From Rhodanobacter sp. C01 (lineage in GTDB: Bacteria > Pseudomonadota > Gammaproteobacteria > Xanthomonadales > Rhodanobacteraceae), in contig NZ_MUNR01000004.1 in the NCBI RefSeq assembly GCF_002001045.1, positions 124,001-188,000 on the forward strand: 64,000 bases of DNA, given 5' to 3'. The translations under genes and the position numbers were made by a program. The notes under the pieces are model-generated. The model had not been told where the DNA came from. It ran no database searches and saw only the letters and a list, made by a program, of their open reading frames with translations. This document shows positions 49,906-58,779 of the stretch, one piece after another. Each line of letters starts with the position of its first letter. The stretch's first letter is position 1.

Positions 49906-50901
49906 TCATCCCAACCTGCGCAACTGCCATGCACTGACCAGTCGCGCGCCGAGCCAGCCCAGGGCAGCGGCAGCGAGCGGAACTGCCAGCAACAGCCACA
50001 GCGGCAAGCCGCCAACCTGCAGCTTGCCATCATAGGCCCGGCTCAACTGCGCCACCGGCCCGGCCAGCGCGAACTCGATCAGCACGGCCAGCAAGGCCGC
50101 CAGAATGCCGCTGAACAGGCCATACCAGATGCCGGCATACAGATACGGCCGGCGCACGAACGCACTACTGGCTCCGACCAGCAGCAGTACGCTGATCTCC
50201 TCGCTGCGACTGGCGATGTCCACGCGCACCGTATTGCCGACCACCAGCAGCGCAGCCAATGCCAGCAGCGAAGCCAGGATCAGCACCACGCGGTTGCCGA
50301 CGCCGAGCAGCGCGTCCAGCCGCTGCCGCCAGCTGCCGCTGTCCTGCACCAGCTCGACGCTGTGCATGTCGCGCACATCAGCCACCAGTTGCTCGATCGC
50401 AGCGGCACTCGTCTCCGCCTTGGGCTGCAGCTGCAGTACGTATGGCAACGGGTTGTCGTCGAGCGTCTGCAGCGCACCGGAGAAACCCTGCATCTTCGCC
50501 AGCTCGTCCATGCCCTGCTGCGGAGTCTTCACCGTCACCGCAGCCACCTCGGCGCGGTCACCCAGTTGCCTGGCCAGCATCTGCGCCTGTTGCGCATTCT
50601 GGCCAGGCTGCATGAACACGCTGATCGCCTGGCTCTGGCCCAGTGCCTCGCCCAGCTTCTGCACGTTGCCCAGCAGCAGGTAGAACGCCAGCGGCAACGC
50701 CAGCGCCAAGCCCATCACCGCGATCGTCAACAGGCTGCCGAGCGGACGCGAGGCGAGCCGGCGCAAGCTCGACGCCGCGCTCCAGCCGTGATGCTCCTGC
50801 CAGCTGCCAAGACGGCGACCGTGACTGTGTTCGTTGCGCGGCGGCGCATCGGAAGCCGGTGCGCGAACGGGCGCGTGGATGTCTTCGGGCGGCATGCTCA
50901 C
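49906..50901 (-). CDS. ftsX: cell division protein FtsX
   Basis: FtsX is the membrane half of the FtsEX complex, an ABC-like machine at the septum that activates EnvC. The 331-residue protein has a hydrophilic N-terminus (about 1-50), a membrane helix (LGSLLTIAVMGLALALPLAFYLLLG), the periplasmic loop that binds EnvC (about 77-200), and three further helices, with the C-terminal FtsX domain ALLVVGNTVRVDIASRSEEISVLLLVGASSAFVRRPYLYAG. The GTG at 50901 overlaps the ftsE stop; ATG 50895 is an in-frame alternative. Follows ftsE directly. Confidence 0.95.
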   Translation of the reverse strand: MSMPPEDIHAPVRAPASDAPPRNEHSHGRRLGSWQEHHGWSAASSLRRLASRPLGSLLTIAVMGLALALPLAFYLLLGNVQKLGEALGQSQAISVFMQPGQNAQQAQMLARQLGDRAEVAAVTVKTPQQGMDELAKMQGFSGALQTLDDNPLPYVLQLQPKAETSAAAIEQLVADVRDMHSVELVQDSGSWRQRLDALLGVGNRVVLILASLLALAALLVVGNTVRVDIASRSEEISVLLLVGASSAFVRRPYLYAGIWYGLFSGILAALLAVLIEFALAGPVAQLSRAYDGKLQVGGLPLWLLLAVPLAAAALGWLGARLVSAWQLRRLG

Positions 50902-51575
50902 AGCACCTCCTGCGCAGCCAGGTCGGCCACCAGCCGGCCATGGTCGAGCACGATCACGCGCTTCTTCATGCGCTTGATCAGCGGCAGGTCGTGACTGGCG
51001 ATCAGCACTGTGGTGCCGACCTGCTGGAACTCGCCGAACAGACCCATGATCTCCACCGCCAACTGCGGATCGAGGTTGCCGGTCGGCTCATCGGCAATCA
51101 GCAGGGTCGGCCGTGCCACGATGGCGCGGGCAATCCCGACGCGCTGCTGCTCGCCAGCGGACAGGGTGTCCGGCAGCTGGCGCTCGTAGGCGAGCAGGCC
51201 GACCTTCTCCAGCGCCGCGCGCACCCGCCGGGCACGCTCGGGCTTGGCAATGCCGCCGATCACCAGCGGCAGCTCGACGTTGGCAAACACGGTGCGCTCC
51301 ATCAGCAGGCGGTGATCCTGGAACACCATGCCGATCTGCCGGCGCCATTTCGGAATGCCGCTGCGACGGATCTTCGTCAGGCTCTTGCCGTCCATGCTGA
51401 TCGTGCCGTGCGAAGGCCGCTCGATCAGGCCGAGCAGCTTGAGCAGGGTGCTCTTGCCGGCACCGGAATGACCGGTAATGAAGGCCATCTCGCCGGTCGG
51501 CACCTCGAACGACAGCTGCGAGAGCGCTTCGTGGCCGCCCTCGTAACGTTTGCTGACTTGGTCAAAATGGATCAC
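50898..51575 (-). CDS. ftsE: cell division ATP-binding protein FtsE
   Basis: FtsE is the ATPase that drives FtsX. The 225-residue protein has Walker A (GHSGAGKST), a Q-loop (GMVFQDHRLL), the ABC signature LSAGEQQRV (Ala replaces the usual second Gly), Walker B LLIADEPTGNLDP, and the switch His in IASHDLPLI. The start is a GTG at 51575, giving MIHFDQVSKRY, exactly the family N-terminus, with GGGG shortly before. It precedes ftsX with a 4-base overlap; no ftsY is next to it, unlike in E. coli. Confidence 0.95.
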   Translation of the reverse strand: MIHFDQVSKRYEGGHEALSQLSFEVPTGEMAFITGHSGAGKSTLLKLLGLIERPSHGTISMDGKSLTKIRRSGIPKWRRQIGMVFQDHRLLMERTVFANVELPLVIGGIAKPERARRVRAALEKVGLLAYERQLPDTLSAGEQQRVGIARAIVARPTLLIADEPTGNLDPQLAVEIMGLFGEFQQVGTTVLIASHDLPLIKRMKKRVIVLDHGRLVADLAAQEVL

Positions 51576-51696
51576 CGCGTATCCCCGCACCTGCGTGGCG
51601 TCTTGTCAGCGACAAGGATAAGGGAAGCCGATGCCAAGATGCGGACTTCGCACCTCGTTCGATCGCCGTGGATTCAGTCCACGACGATCACGACGC

Positions 51697-53439
51697 TCAA
51701 CGCCCCGTGAACAGCCGGGTCAGCCGGCGGAACAGGCCCGGCTTCTTCGGGTGCGCGTGACCGGCAGTGACGCCGGCCGTCACCGCCACCTGCCGCGATG
51801 GCCGGTTGCCCGCGGCGCCTGACTCACCTGCATTGCGCTCGCGTGGCGGACGACGCTCGCCGCGCGGCGCGCGATTGCCTTCGACCGCTGCCGCGGTGTT
51901 CTGACCACCTGCCTCGACGACCGCAGCACCGTCCTCGCGGCGGCGATTGCGGCCTCCGCGACGACGGCGCGGCTTGCGCGTACCCTCGGCAGCGCCGGTG
52001 CCTGCAACGTCATTTGCAGCAGGCGTGGTTTTCGCATCAACCACCTTGGCCGCGGCTTCCACATGAACTTCTGCAGCCGGCTTGCGCTCTCGTGGCGGGC
52101 GCGAAGCGCTGCGCTCGCCATGGCGACGCTCGCCGTCGCGGCCACCGGAAGCACCCCGCGAACGGCTCGGCTTGTCGCCCGGGCGCGGCGCCACCACGTC
52201 GCCGAATGCGGCGCTATCGGCAGCGGCATTCGCGGCGAACTCGGCATCGATCTCGCGCGGCTTCGGCATGATCAGCAGTTCCGGATCCATCGGCGCCACC
52301 GGGATGCTCTGGCCGATATAGGTCTCGATCTCCGGCAGCGACATCGCGTACAGGTCGCAGGCGAAGCTGATCGCGTCACCTTCTGCGCCGAGACGGGCGG
52401 TACGGCCGATGCGGTGCACGTAATCTTCCGCATCGTGCGGCAGGTCGTAGTTGAACACGTGGCTGACCGCGGGAATGTGCAGGCCGCGCGCGGCCACGTC
52501 GGTGGCCACCAGGATGTCCAGCTGGCCGTCCTGGAAACGCTGCAGCAGCTTCTGCCGCTTCAGCTGCGGCACGTCACCGGAAATCGCGCCGACGCGGCAG
52601 CCGTGCCGCTTGACGCGCTCGGTGATGCGCTCGGCGGCGGCCTTGGTGTTGACGAAGATGATGCTGCGACTCGGCTTGGCACGGTCGATCAGGTTCAGCA
52701 GCAGCGGCATCTTCTCTTCCTTGGCCGGGAAGTAGACCAGCTGGCGCACCTTGTCGGCGGTGACGTTGTCGCTCTCCACCACCAGCTTCTCGGCCTCGTG
52801 CATGTGCTCGTAGGCCAGCTCCAGCACGCGATGGCTCAGCGTGGCGGAGAACAGCAGCACCTGGCGCTGCTCGCGTGGCGGCAGCTTGCGGAAGATGAAG
52901 CGCACGTCCTTGATGAAGCCGAGGTCGAACATGCGGTCGGCCTCGTCGATCACCATCACTTCGACGCTGTTGAGATTGAACACGCCCTGCTTGTGGTAGT
53001 CGAGCATGCGGCCGGGGGTAGCGATGATGATGTCGCAGCCATCTTTCAGTTGCTGGCGCTGCTTGTCGTAATCGACGCCGCCGTAGATCAGCGCGGTGCG
53101 CAGGCCGGTATGACGGCCGATCGCCTTGGCATCCTTCTCGATCTGGATCGCCAGCTCGCGGGTCGGCGCGATCACCAGCGCGCGCGGGTCGCTGTCCTTG
53201 CGGTCGGCCACGGCCGGGGTGGTCAGCAGTCGGTTCATCAGCGCGACCAGGAAGGCGCAGGTCTTGCCGGTGCCGGTCTGGGCCTGGCCGGCGACATCGC
53301 GCCCGGCGAGCGCCAGCGGCAGGGTCATTTCCTGGATCGGCGTGCAACGGGTGAAGCCGCTGTCGTCCAGGCCTTGCTGCAGCAGCGGTTGCAAATCGAA
53401 GTTGGCGAAGAAGGTATCGGTGAGTACGGTTTGTGACAT
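51697..53439 (-). CDS. rhlB: ATP-dependent RNA helicase RhlB
   Basis: The 580-residue DEAD-box helicase has AQTGTGKT (53-60), [22 protein letters not shown] (165-168), SAT (198-200) and HRIGRTAR. The core closely resembles E. coli RhlB (421 residues), which unwinds RNA in the degradosome with RNase E. The extra C-terminus of about 190 residues is basic, low-complexity (Arg/Gly/Ser/Glu-rich, e.g. [20 protein letters not shown]) and probably disordered, giving added RNA contact. The ATG and the divergent trxA-rho pair match the E. coli arrangement. Chosen name depends on synteny as well as sequence; RhlE-type relatives are the alternative. Confidence 0.92.
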   Translation of the reverse strand: MSQTVLTDTFFANFDLQPLLQQGLDDSGFTRCTPIQEMTLPLALAGRDVAGQAQTGTGKTCAFLVALMNRLLTTPAVADRKDSDPRALVIAPTRELAIQIEKDAKAIGRHTGLRTALIYGGVDYDKQRQQLKDGCDIIIATPGRMLDYHKQGVFNLNSVEVMVIDEADRMFDLGFIKDVRFIFRKLPPREQRQVLLFSATLSHRVLELAYEHMHEAEKLVVESDNVTADKVRQLVYFPAKEEKMPLLLNLIDRAKPSRSIIFVNTKAAAERITERVKRHGCRVGAISGDVPQLKRQKLLQRFQDGQLDILVATDVAARGLHIPAVSHVFNYDLPHDAEDYVHRIGRTARLGAEGDAISFACDLYAMSLPEIETYIGQSIPVAPMDPELLIMPKPREIDAEFAANAAADSAAFGDVVAPRPGDKPSRSRGASGGRDGERRHGERSASRPPRERKPAAEVHVEAAAKVVDAKTTPAANDVAGTGAAEGTRKPRRRRGGRNRRREDGAAVVEAGGQNTAAAVEGNRAPRGERRPPRERNAGESGAAGNRPSRQVAVTAGVTAGHAHPKKPGLFRRLTRLFTGR

Positions 53440-53824
53440 AGGGAATTGGAAACCTTGCCTGACGGCGGCGTGATGTGCTGCACCCGCTTCAGGCGCCGGA
53501 CGCGGGGCGTCGGCGAAGGGCGGTGCAGGACGGGTGCGCGAAGCGGCTCAATGTCAGGGTCAACAAGGTCGCGCCGCGGCTGGCGACGCCGTGTTTGCCG
53601 GCGGTCTGACGGGCAGCCTTGCAGGCCGCCCTTGAATCGTGCCCGGAGTTGCGCTGGAATGAAGACTTGCCGCCACGGCACCTCTCCTTCCTGCCCAACC
53701 CGCGCTTTATGGGCGCCCGAGTGTAGCTGATGACGGCCCCTGGCGTCCTCATCTCCTTGTTTTTCGCCATTTGCCACCCCACGTTCCACCCATTCGTTTT
53801 TTGCCTCAGCCACGGAGATCCCCG
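53440..53824. other. divergent intergenic region rhlB / trxA
   Basis: The 385 bases contain only short overlapping frames in several phases and no recognisable product. It must hold the divergent promoters of rhlB (minus) and trxA (plus). The sequence is GC-rich with scattered T-runs near 53757-53764 and 53796-53802. I see no clear repeat or hairpin with a U-tract. A GGTCAA at 53558-53563 reads as TTGACC on the minus strand and might be part of an rhlB promoter, but no matching -10 is seen. Confidence 0.5.
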
Positions 53825-54151
53825 GTGAGCGACCTGATTACCCATGTGAACGACGACGCCTTCGAGCAGCAGGTGCTCAAGTCCGATACCCCGGTGCTGC
53901 TGGATTTCTGGGCGGAATGGTGCGGCCCGTGCAAGGCCATCGCGCCGATGCTGGATGAGCTGGCCCAGCAGTACGAAGGCAAGCTGCGCATCGTGAAGGT
54001 CAACATCGACCACAACCAGCAGACCCCGCGCACCTACGGCGTGCGAGGCATCCCGACCCTGATGGTGTTCAAGAACGGCAAGGTCGAGGCGACCCAGATC
54101 GGCGCCGTCAGCAAGGGCCAGCTGACCCAGATGATCGACAAGGCCATCTGA
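53825..54151 (+). CDS. trxA: thioredoxin
   Basis: The 108-residue protein is a standard thioredoxin: active site Trp32-Cys33-Gly-Pro-Cys36 in [14 protein letters not shown], cis-Pro in [11 protein letters not shown], and the C-terminal helix. It reduces protein disulfides in the cytosol. The start is a GTG at 53825 with GGAG shortly before; it gives exactly the family's length, unlike the frame opening at 53771. It lies upstream of rho, as in E. coli. Confidence 0.97.
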   Translation: MSDLITHVNDDAFEQQVLKSDTPVLLDFWAEWCGPCKAIAPMLDELAQQYEGKLRIVKVNIDHNQQTPRTYGVRGIPTLMVFKNGKVEATQIGAVSKGQLTQMIDKAI

Positions 54152-54225
54152 CCGATCCACCTGATCCGCCTGTTGCAAACCCGCTGCACCGAGCCGGCCC
54201 GCTGAATGCGGCCGGTTCGCCAGGC

Positions 54226-54255
54226 TTTACGCCGATACACAGCGGGTGCTAGATT
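54226..54255 (+). promoter_or_regulatory. candidate promoter of rho
   Basis: TTTACG at 54226-54231 and TAGATT at 54250-54255 (each 4 of 6) are 18 bases apart. It would give a leader of about 90 bases. It is the best match in the gap between trxA and rho, but still only moderate, so rho may also be read from the trxA promoter. Confidence 0.35.
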
Positions 54256-54350
54256 CATCGCGTCCGTCGGGACAGTCCTGTCCCCTTGCGCCTTCCGCGC
54301 GACGCACACCCTCCCTCCTGTAATTCAACGGCGCCCTGCGAGGACTGCCC

Positions 54351-56216
54351 GTGTCCGATACCGAAAACACTATGTCGAACGACGCCAAGAGCGCCGAATC
54401 CAAGCCTGTTGCCGAAGGCAAGCCCGAACCGCGTCCGCGCGCGCCGCGCCGCACGGCTGCAGCGATCGCGGCGGCCAACGCAGAGAAGGCTGCAATGAGC
54501 GACAAGACGCCACCCGCCGCCGCGCCAACGCCACCTCCGGTGCCAGCCGAACGGCCAACGCCAACGCAAGCCGCCCAGGCACCAGCACCACGTAACGAAG
54601 CACCGCCGCAACGGGCACCGCAGGAACCGCGCGAGCCCGTCGCTTATCAGGGCCAGAACCAGAATCAGGATCCGGCGTCGAACCCGGGTCAGGGTCAGAA
54701 CCAGGTTCAGACGCAAAACCCGAACCAAGGCCAGAACCCGAATCAGGGCGCCCAAGGGCAAGGCCAGAACCCCGGTCCGAACAACCCCAATAATGGCCCC
54801 CGCGAAGGTCGCGAAGGCCGTGGCCGGCGTCGACGCAACGAGCGTGGCGGCAATCCGAACCAGCAGCAAGGCCGTCCGCAAAACCATCCGCGACCCAACC
54901 CGAACGGCCTGCCGGTGGACGACGACAACGCCGATCCGGGCAGCAACGACCGGGTGATCAACCTCACCGAACTCAAGCGCATGAAGGCGCCGCAGCTGCT
55001 GGAATTCGCCGAGTCGCTGGGCGTGCACGAAGGTGTCGCCCGCGCCCGCAAGCAGGATGTGATCTTCAACGTGCTCAAGGCGCACGCACGCTCCGGCGGC
55101 GGCATCTGGGCCGAAGGCGTGCTGGAAATCCTGCAGGACGGCTTCGGCTTCCTGCGCTCGGCCGACGAGTCGTACCTGGCCGGCCCGGACGACATCTATG
55201 TGTCGCCCAGCCAGATCCGCCGCTTCAACCTGCGCACCGGCGACTACATCACCGGGCGCGTGCGTCATCCGAAGGAAGGCGAGCGTTACTTCGCCATGCT
55301 GCGCGTCGACGACATCAACGGCGATCCGCCGGAGGCGTCGAAGAACAAGATGCTGTTCGAGAACCTCACCCCGCTGTTTCCGCGCAAGGCCTTCAAGCTG
55401 GAACGCGGCAACGGGTCGAGCGAGGACATCACCGGCCGCATCCTTGACCTGATCGCACCGATCGGCAAGGGCCAGCGCGGCCTGATCGTCTCCCAGCCGA
55501 AGTCCGGCAAGACAATGATGCTGCAGAACATCGCCCAGGCGATCACGTACAACCATCCCGAAGCGCACCTGATCATGCTGTTGATCGACGAGCGCCCGGA
55601 GGAAGTGACGGAGATCGCACGCACCGTGCGCGCCGAGGTGATCTCCTCGACGTTCGACGAGCCGGCCGTGCGCCACGTGCAGGTCGCCGAAATGGTGATC
55701 GAGCGCGCCAAGCGCCTGGTCGAGCACAAGAAGGACGTGGTGATCCTGCTCGACTCGATCACCCGCCTCGCCCGCGCCTATAACACCGTGGTGCCCAGCT
55801 CCGGCAAGGTGCTCACCGGTGGTGTCGACGCCAACGCATTGCAGCGTCCGAAGCGTTTCTTCGGCGCCGCGCGTAACGTGGAAGAAGGCGGCTCGCTGAC
55901 CATCATCGCTACCGCGCTGACCGAGACCGGCAGCAAGATGGACGAGGTGATCTACGAGGAGTTCAAGGGCACCGGCAACATGGAAGTGCACCTGAGCCGC
56001 CGCATCTCCGAGAAGCGCGTGTACCCGGCGATCGACATCAACCGCTCCGGCACTCGCCGCGAGGATCTGCTGATCGACCCGGACATGCTGGCCAAGATCT
56101 GGATCCTGCGCAAATTGCTGCACCCGATGGACGAGCTGGCCGCGATGGAGTTCATGCTCGACAAGATGAAGAACACCAAGTCCAACGACGAGTTCTTCAA
56201 TTCGATGAAGCGCTGA
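54351..56216 (+). CDS. rho: transcription termination factor Rho with a long Asn/Gln-rich N-terminal extension
   Basis: Rho is the hexameric RNA-translocating ATPase that ends transcription. From about residue 203 ([12 protein letters not shown]) to the end the 621-residue protein aligns along its whole length with E. coli Rho (419 residues): RNA-binding [28 protein letters not shown], Walker A (PKSGKTMM), [13 protein letters not shown]- and R-loops ([34 protein letters not shown]). The preceding 200 residues are low complexity: Pro/Ala-rich, then a segment at 100-150 where 28 of 51 residues are Asn or Gln, and an Arg-rich patch. The GTG start follows GCGAGG; ATG 54372 is in frame too. A terminator follows. 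Confidence 0.97.
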   Translation: MSDTENTMSNDAKSAESKPVAEGKPEPRPRAPRRTAAAIAAANAEKAAMSDKTPPAAAPTPPPVPAERPTPTQAAQAPAPRNEAPPQRAPQEPREPVAYQGQNQNQDPASNPGQGQNQVQTQNPNQGQNPNQGAQGQGQNPGPNNPNNGPREGREGRGRRRRNERGGNPNQQQGRPQNHPRPNPNGLPVDDDNADPGSNDRVINLTELKRMKAPQLLEFAESLGVHEGVARARKQDVIFNVLKAHARSGGGIWAEGVLEILQDGFGFLRSADESYLAGPDDIYVSPSQIRRFNLRTGDYITGRVRHPKEGERYFAMLRVDDINGDPPEASKNKMLFENLTPLFPRKAFKLERGNGSSEDITGRILDLIAPIGKGQRGLIVSQPKSGKTMMLQNIAQAITYNHPEAHLIMLLIDERPEEVTEIARTVRAEVISSTFDEPAVRHVQVAEMVIERAKRLVEHKKDVVILLDSITRLARAYNTVVPSSGKVLTGGVDANALQRPKRFFGAARNVEEGGSLTIIATALTETGSKMDEVIYEEFKGTGNMEVHLSRRISEKRVYPAIDINRSGTRREDLLIDPDMLAKIWILRKLLHPMDELAAMEFMLDKMKNTKSNDEFFNSMKR

Positions 56217-56236
56217 TCGTCCGTTAAGCGTCATCC

Positions 56237-56268
56237 AGAAAGGCCGGCACATGCCGGCCTTTCTGCTT
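56237..56268 (+). terminator. Rho-independent terminator of rho
   Basis: Perfect 13-base arms (AGAAAGGCCGGCA and complement) flank CA, then GCTTTTGC gives a short U-run. It starts 20 bases after the rho stop codon. Confidence 0.8.
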
Positions 56269-56276
56269 TTGCGTAC

Positions 56277-56306
56277 TTGCACAACCATCCTGCTTCAGCT
56301 TATATC
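56277..56306 (+). promoter_or_regulatory. candidate promoter of the ankyrin gene
   Basis: TTGCAC (56277-56282) and TATATC (56301-56306) are 18 bases apart, immediately after the rho terminator and 27 bases before the gene. The match is moderate. Confidence 0.35.
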
Positions 56307-56332
56307 GGCCACTGGCGTCAGGGAGGAAACGC

Positions 56333-57193
56333 ATGCTTCTGCGCATTGCACTACTTGTAATTGGACTGCTACTTGTCAAGCCAGCCGTGGCTGATGTGAA
56401 ACCAATATCGCCCGTACGGATGTGTACAAACCAGACCGATCTCATGCGCAAGCTCGCCTTACAAGGCAAATTGGACGTGCCTCCTGCCATCAACAGCCTC
56501 TTGATAAACGTGATCGATGGCAAACTTCCTCAAGTGCGACAGCAGCTGGGTACCATGAATAAAGTCGATGCCGCACGCTGGCGTCAGTCCGCGCTGATCA
56601 TCGCGGCCTATGCCAGGCTATCTACGATCGTAGATAGCCTGTTGGACGACGGCGCATTAGTGGATGGTCGAGGTTCGATGCCAGGTCTAAAGCGCAACTT
56701 CCATGACCAAATCGTTGCGGATGTGAAGAAGGATCCGAAGTGGGATTCGACGAACCCAGACCCGAAAACTGCTCTTGAGTTGGACGAATTGCTGATGTTT
56801 CCGGGCGGCCACGATGCCCCCGCACTAAGTATCGCTGTCATGTGTGATGACGTAAAAACGCTGGACATTGTTTTTAACCACCACGCCGACCTTGAAGCAC
56901 AATGGCCTAAAGGCGCCAATCTGCTGCTATTACCCATCATTCGGGGTGACACAGTCATGGTGCAACGCCTAATCGATCACGGCGCTGATCCCTCGGACGG
57001 ATTGGCAGCAGCCACCGCGTCCGGTCATGCTGCCATGGTGCAGTTCTTGCTCGATCACGGCGCTGAGCCATGTCGCGCAAACTTGGCGATTCGCAAACCC
57101 GGCGTCACGGTTGCCAGTCTTGGTAAAAGCAAAGGTTTGCCCGACTCCATGAAGAAACGACTGGTCTGCCCAACCACCGCCACGATGAACTGA
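56333..57193 (+). CDS. exported ankyrin-repeat protein
   Basis: The 286-residue product begins with a signal peptide (about 1-21, LLRIALLVIGLLLVKPAVA). The mature part has several ankyrin-type helices, best seen at about 83-107 (ALIIAAYARLSTIVDSLLDDGALVDG), 168-190 and 198-242 (GDTVMVQRLIDHGADPSDGLAAATASGHAAMVQFLLDHGAEP). Exported ankyrin proteins bind partner proteins in the periplasm, e.g. AnkB-type proteins in catalase protection, but nothing here identifies a partner. Its codons are clearly less GC-rich than those of rho and gshA on either side (many AT-ending codons), which hints at later acquisition. It looks like a one-gene insert between two housekeeping genes. Confidence 0.75.
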   Translation: MLLRIALLVIGLLLVKPAVADVKPISPVRMCTNQTDLMRKLALQGKLDVPPAINSLLINVIDGKLPQVRQQLGTMNKVDAARWRQSALIIAAYARLSTIVDSLLDDGALVDGRGSMPGLKRNFHDQIVADVKKDPKWDSTNPDPKTALELDELLMFPGGHDAPALSIAVMCDDVKTLDIVFNHHADLEAQWPKGANLLLLPIIRGDTVMVQRLIDHGADPSDGLAAATASGHAAMVQFLLDHGAEPCRANLAIRKPGVTVASLGKSKGLPDSMKKRLVCPTTATMN

Positions 57194-57334
57194 AAAGCTG
57201 GGCCGCGCGTGCGGCTGACGAAGGCCAGTCTGCGCTGTCATCTGTACCGCCCCGTCCAATTATTTGTCGTTACCCCCTTTTCGTTGTCACGCAACACCCC
57301 CATAGTGACTCGCTCACCCAGCGAGGCCTTGCCC

Positions 57335-58702
57335 GTGTCCATACCCAGTGCCGTCAAGAGCACCCCGATCCGGGACCGCCAGCAACTGACCGATTACCTC
57401 GCTGCGGGCGAGAAGCCACGCGAGGCGTGGCGCATCGGCACCGAGCACGAGAAGTTCGGCTTCCTCACCGACACTTTGCGGCCACCGACCTTCGAGGGCG
57501 ACCGCGGCATCAAGCTGCTGCTGGAAACCATTGCTACCCGCTACGGCTGGGACGTGGCCCGCGAAGGCGAGAACCCTGTCGCGCTGTCACGCGACAAGGC
57601 TTCGATCACGCTGGAACCGGCCGGCCAGCTGGAGTTGTCCGGCGCACCGCTGGAGACGATCCACCAGACATGTTGCGAGGTGAACTCGCATCTGGAGGAA
57701 GTGCGCTCGATCGCCGACGGCATGGGCCTCGGCTTCCTCGGCATGGGCTTCCAGCCGAAGTGGCGGCGCGACGAGATGCCGTGGATGCCGAAGGGCCGCT
57801 ACAAGATCATGCGCGAATACATGCCCAAGGTCGGTTCGCTCGGCCTGGACATGATGACGCGCACCTGCACCGTGCAGGTGAACCTGGATTTCTCCAGCGA
57901 AGCGGACATGATCAAGAAGTTCCGCACCAGCCTCGCGCTGCAGCCGATCGCTACCGCGCTGTTCGCCGATTCACCGTTCACCGAGGGACATCCAAACGGC
58001 TATCTGTCGTATCGCTCGCATATCTGGACCGATACCGACAAGGACCGTACCGGCATGCTCGATTTCGTGTTCGCCGACGGCTTCGGCTACGAGCGCTATG
58101 TCGACTACATCCTCGACGTGCCGATGTATTTCAGCTTCCAGGATGGCAAGTACATCGATCTCGCCGGACAGGACTTCAAGAAGTTCATGGCCGGTGAACT
58201 GCCGATGCTGCCCGGCGCCAAGGCGAACATGAAGGACTTCGCCGACCACCTCACCACCGCGTTCCCCGAGGTTCGCCTGAAGCAGTACCTGGAGATGCGT
58301 GGCGCCGACGGCGGTCCGTGGAATCGCTTGTGCGCACTGCCCGCATTCTGGGTCGGCCTGCTGTACGACGACGAGGCGCTGGATGCCGCGTGGGATCTGG
58401 TCAAGGACTTCAGCCGAGAGGAACGCCATGCGCTGCGCGACGGTGTGCCGAAGCATGCGCTGAAGCTGCCGTTCCGCAACGGTACCGTGCGCGACCTCGC
58501 CGAGGAAGCGCTGAAGATCGCCGGACACGGCCTCAAGCGCCGCGCCCGCCTCAACAAGAACGGCGCCGACGAGAGCATCTTCCTCGAACCGATGATCGAG
58601 ATCGTGCAGGCCAACCAGACCCCCGCCGAGCGCAAGCTGGAACTGTTCTACGGTGCGTGGAACGGCAGCGTGGATCCGGTGTTCCGCGAGTTTGCCTACT
58701 GA
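57335..58702 (+). CDS. gshA: glutamate-cysteine ligase, plant/alphaproteobacterial type
   Basis: Glutamate-cysteine ligase makes gamma-glutamylcysteine, the first step to glutathione. The 455-residue protein is of the plant-type family (not the E. coli-type), with [70 protein letters not shown] and [16 protein letters not shown], all family blocks. The GTG start at 57335 has GCGAGG just upstream and gives the usual N-terminus; a longer frame (57209) is unlikely. Single gene; no gshB is in this window. Confidence 0.93.
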   Translation: MSIPSAVKSTPIRDRQQLTDYLAAGEKPREAWRIGTEHEKFGFLTDTLRPPTFEGDRGIKLLLETIATRYGWDVAREGENPVALSRDKASITLEPAGQLELSGAPLETIHQTCCEVNSHLEEVRSIADGMGLGFLGMGFQPKWRRDEMPWMPKGRYKIMREYMPKVGSLGLDMMTRTCTVQVNLDFSSEADMIKKFRTSLALQPIATALFADSPFTEGHPNGYLSYRSHIWTDTDKDRTGMLDFVFADGFGYERYVDYILDVPMYFSFQDGKYIDLAGQDFKKFMAGELPMLPGAKANMKDFADHLTTAFPEVRLKQYLEMRGADGGPWNRLCALPAFWVGLLYDDEALDAAWDLVKDFSREERHALRDGVPKHALKLPFRNGTVRDLAEEALKIAGHGLKRRARLNKNGADESIFLEPMIEIVQANQTPAERKLELFYGAWNGSVDPVFREFAY

Positions 58703-58711
58703 CGAGCATTA

Positions 58712-58741
58712 TTCAAGCTACCCAGTGCAAGCCGCTATGAT
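58712..58741 (+). promoter_or_regulatory. candidate promoter of the lytic transglycosylase gene
   Basis: TTCAAG (58712-58717, 3 of 6) and TATGAT (58736-58741, 5 of 6) are 18 bases apart, about 40 bases before the start codon. Its -35 is weak. Confidence 0.4.
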
Positions 58742-58779
58742 CGTTGCCTGCACTACCGTCAGCTGTACAAGGATGCCCG

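Noticed and set aside
51667..51683. Hairpin CGTGGA-N5-TCCACG after rhlB as a terminator
   Set aside because: Only six pairs, no U-tract on the minus strand; not enough to call.
54191..54220. GC-rich imperfect hairpin after trxA as a terminator
   Set aside because: The stem has a bulge and no U-run follows; trxA-rho read-through is equally possible.
54255..56288. 677-residue frame on the minus strand opposite rho
   Set aside because: A shadow of the strongly conserved rho sequence; the product has no plausible fold or family.
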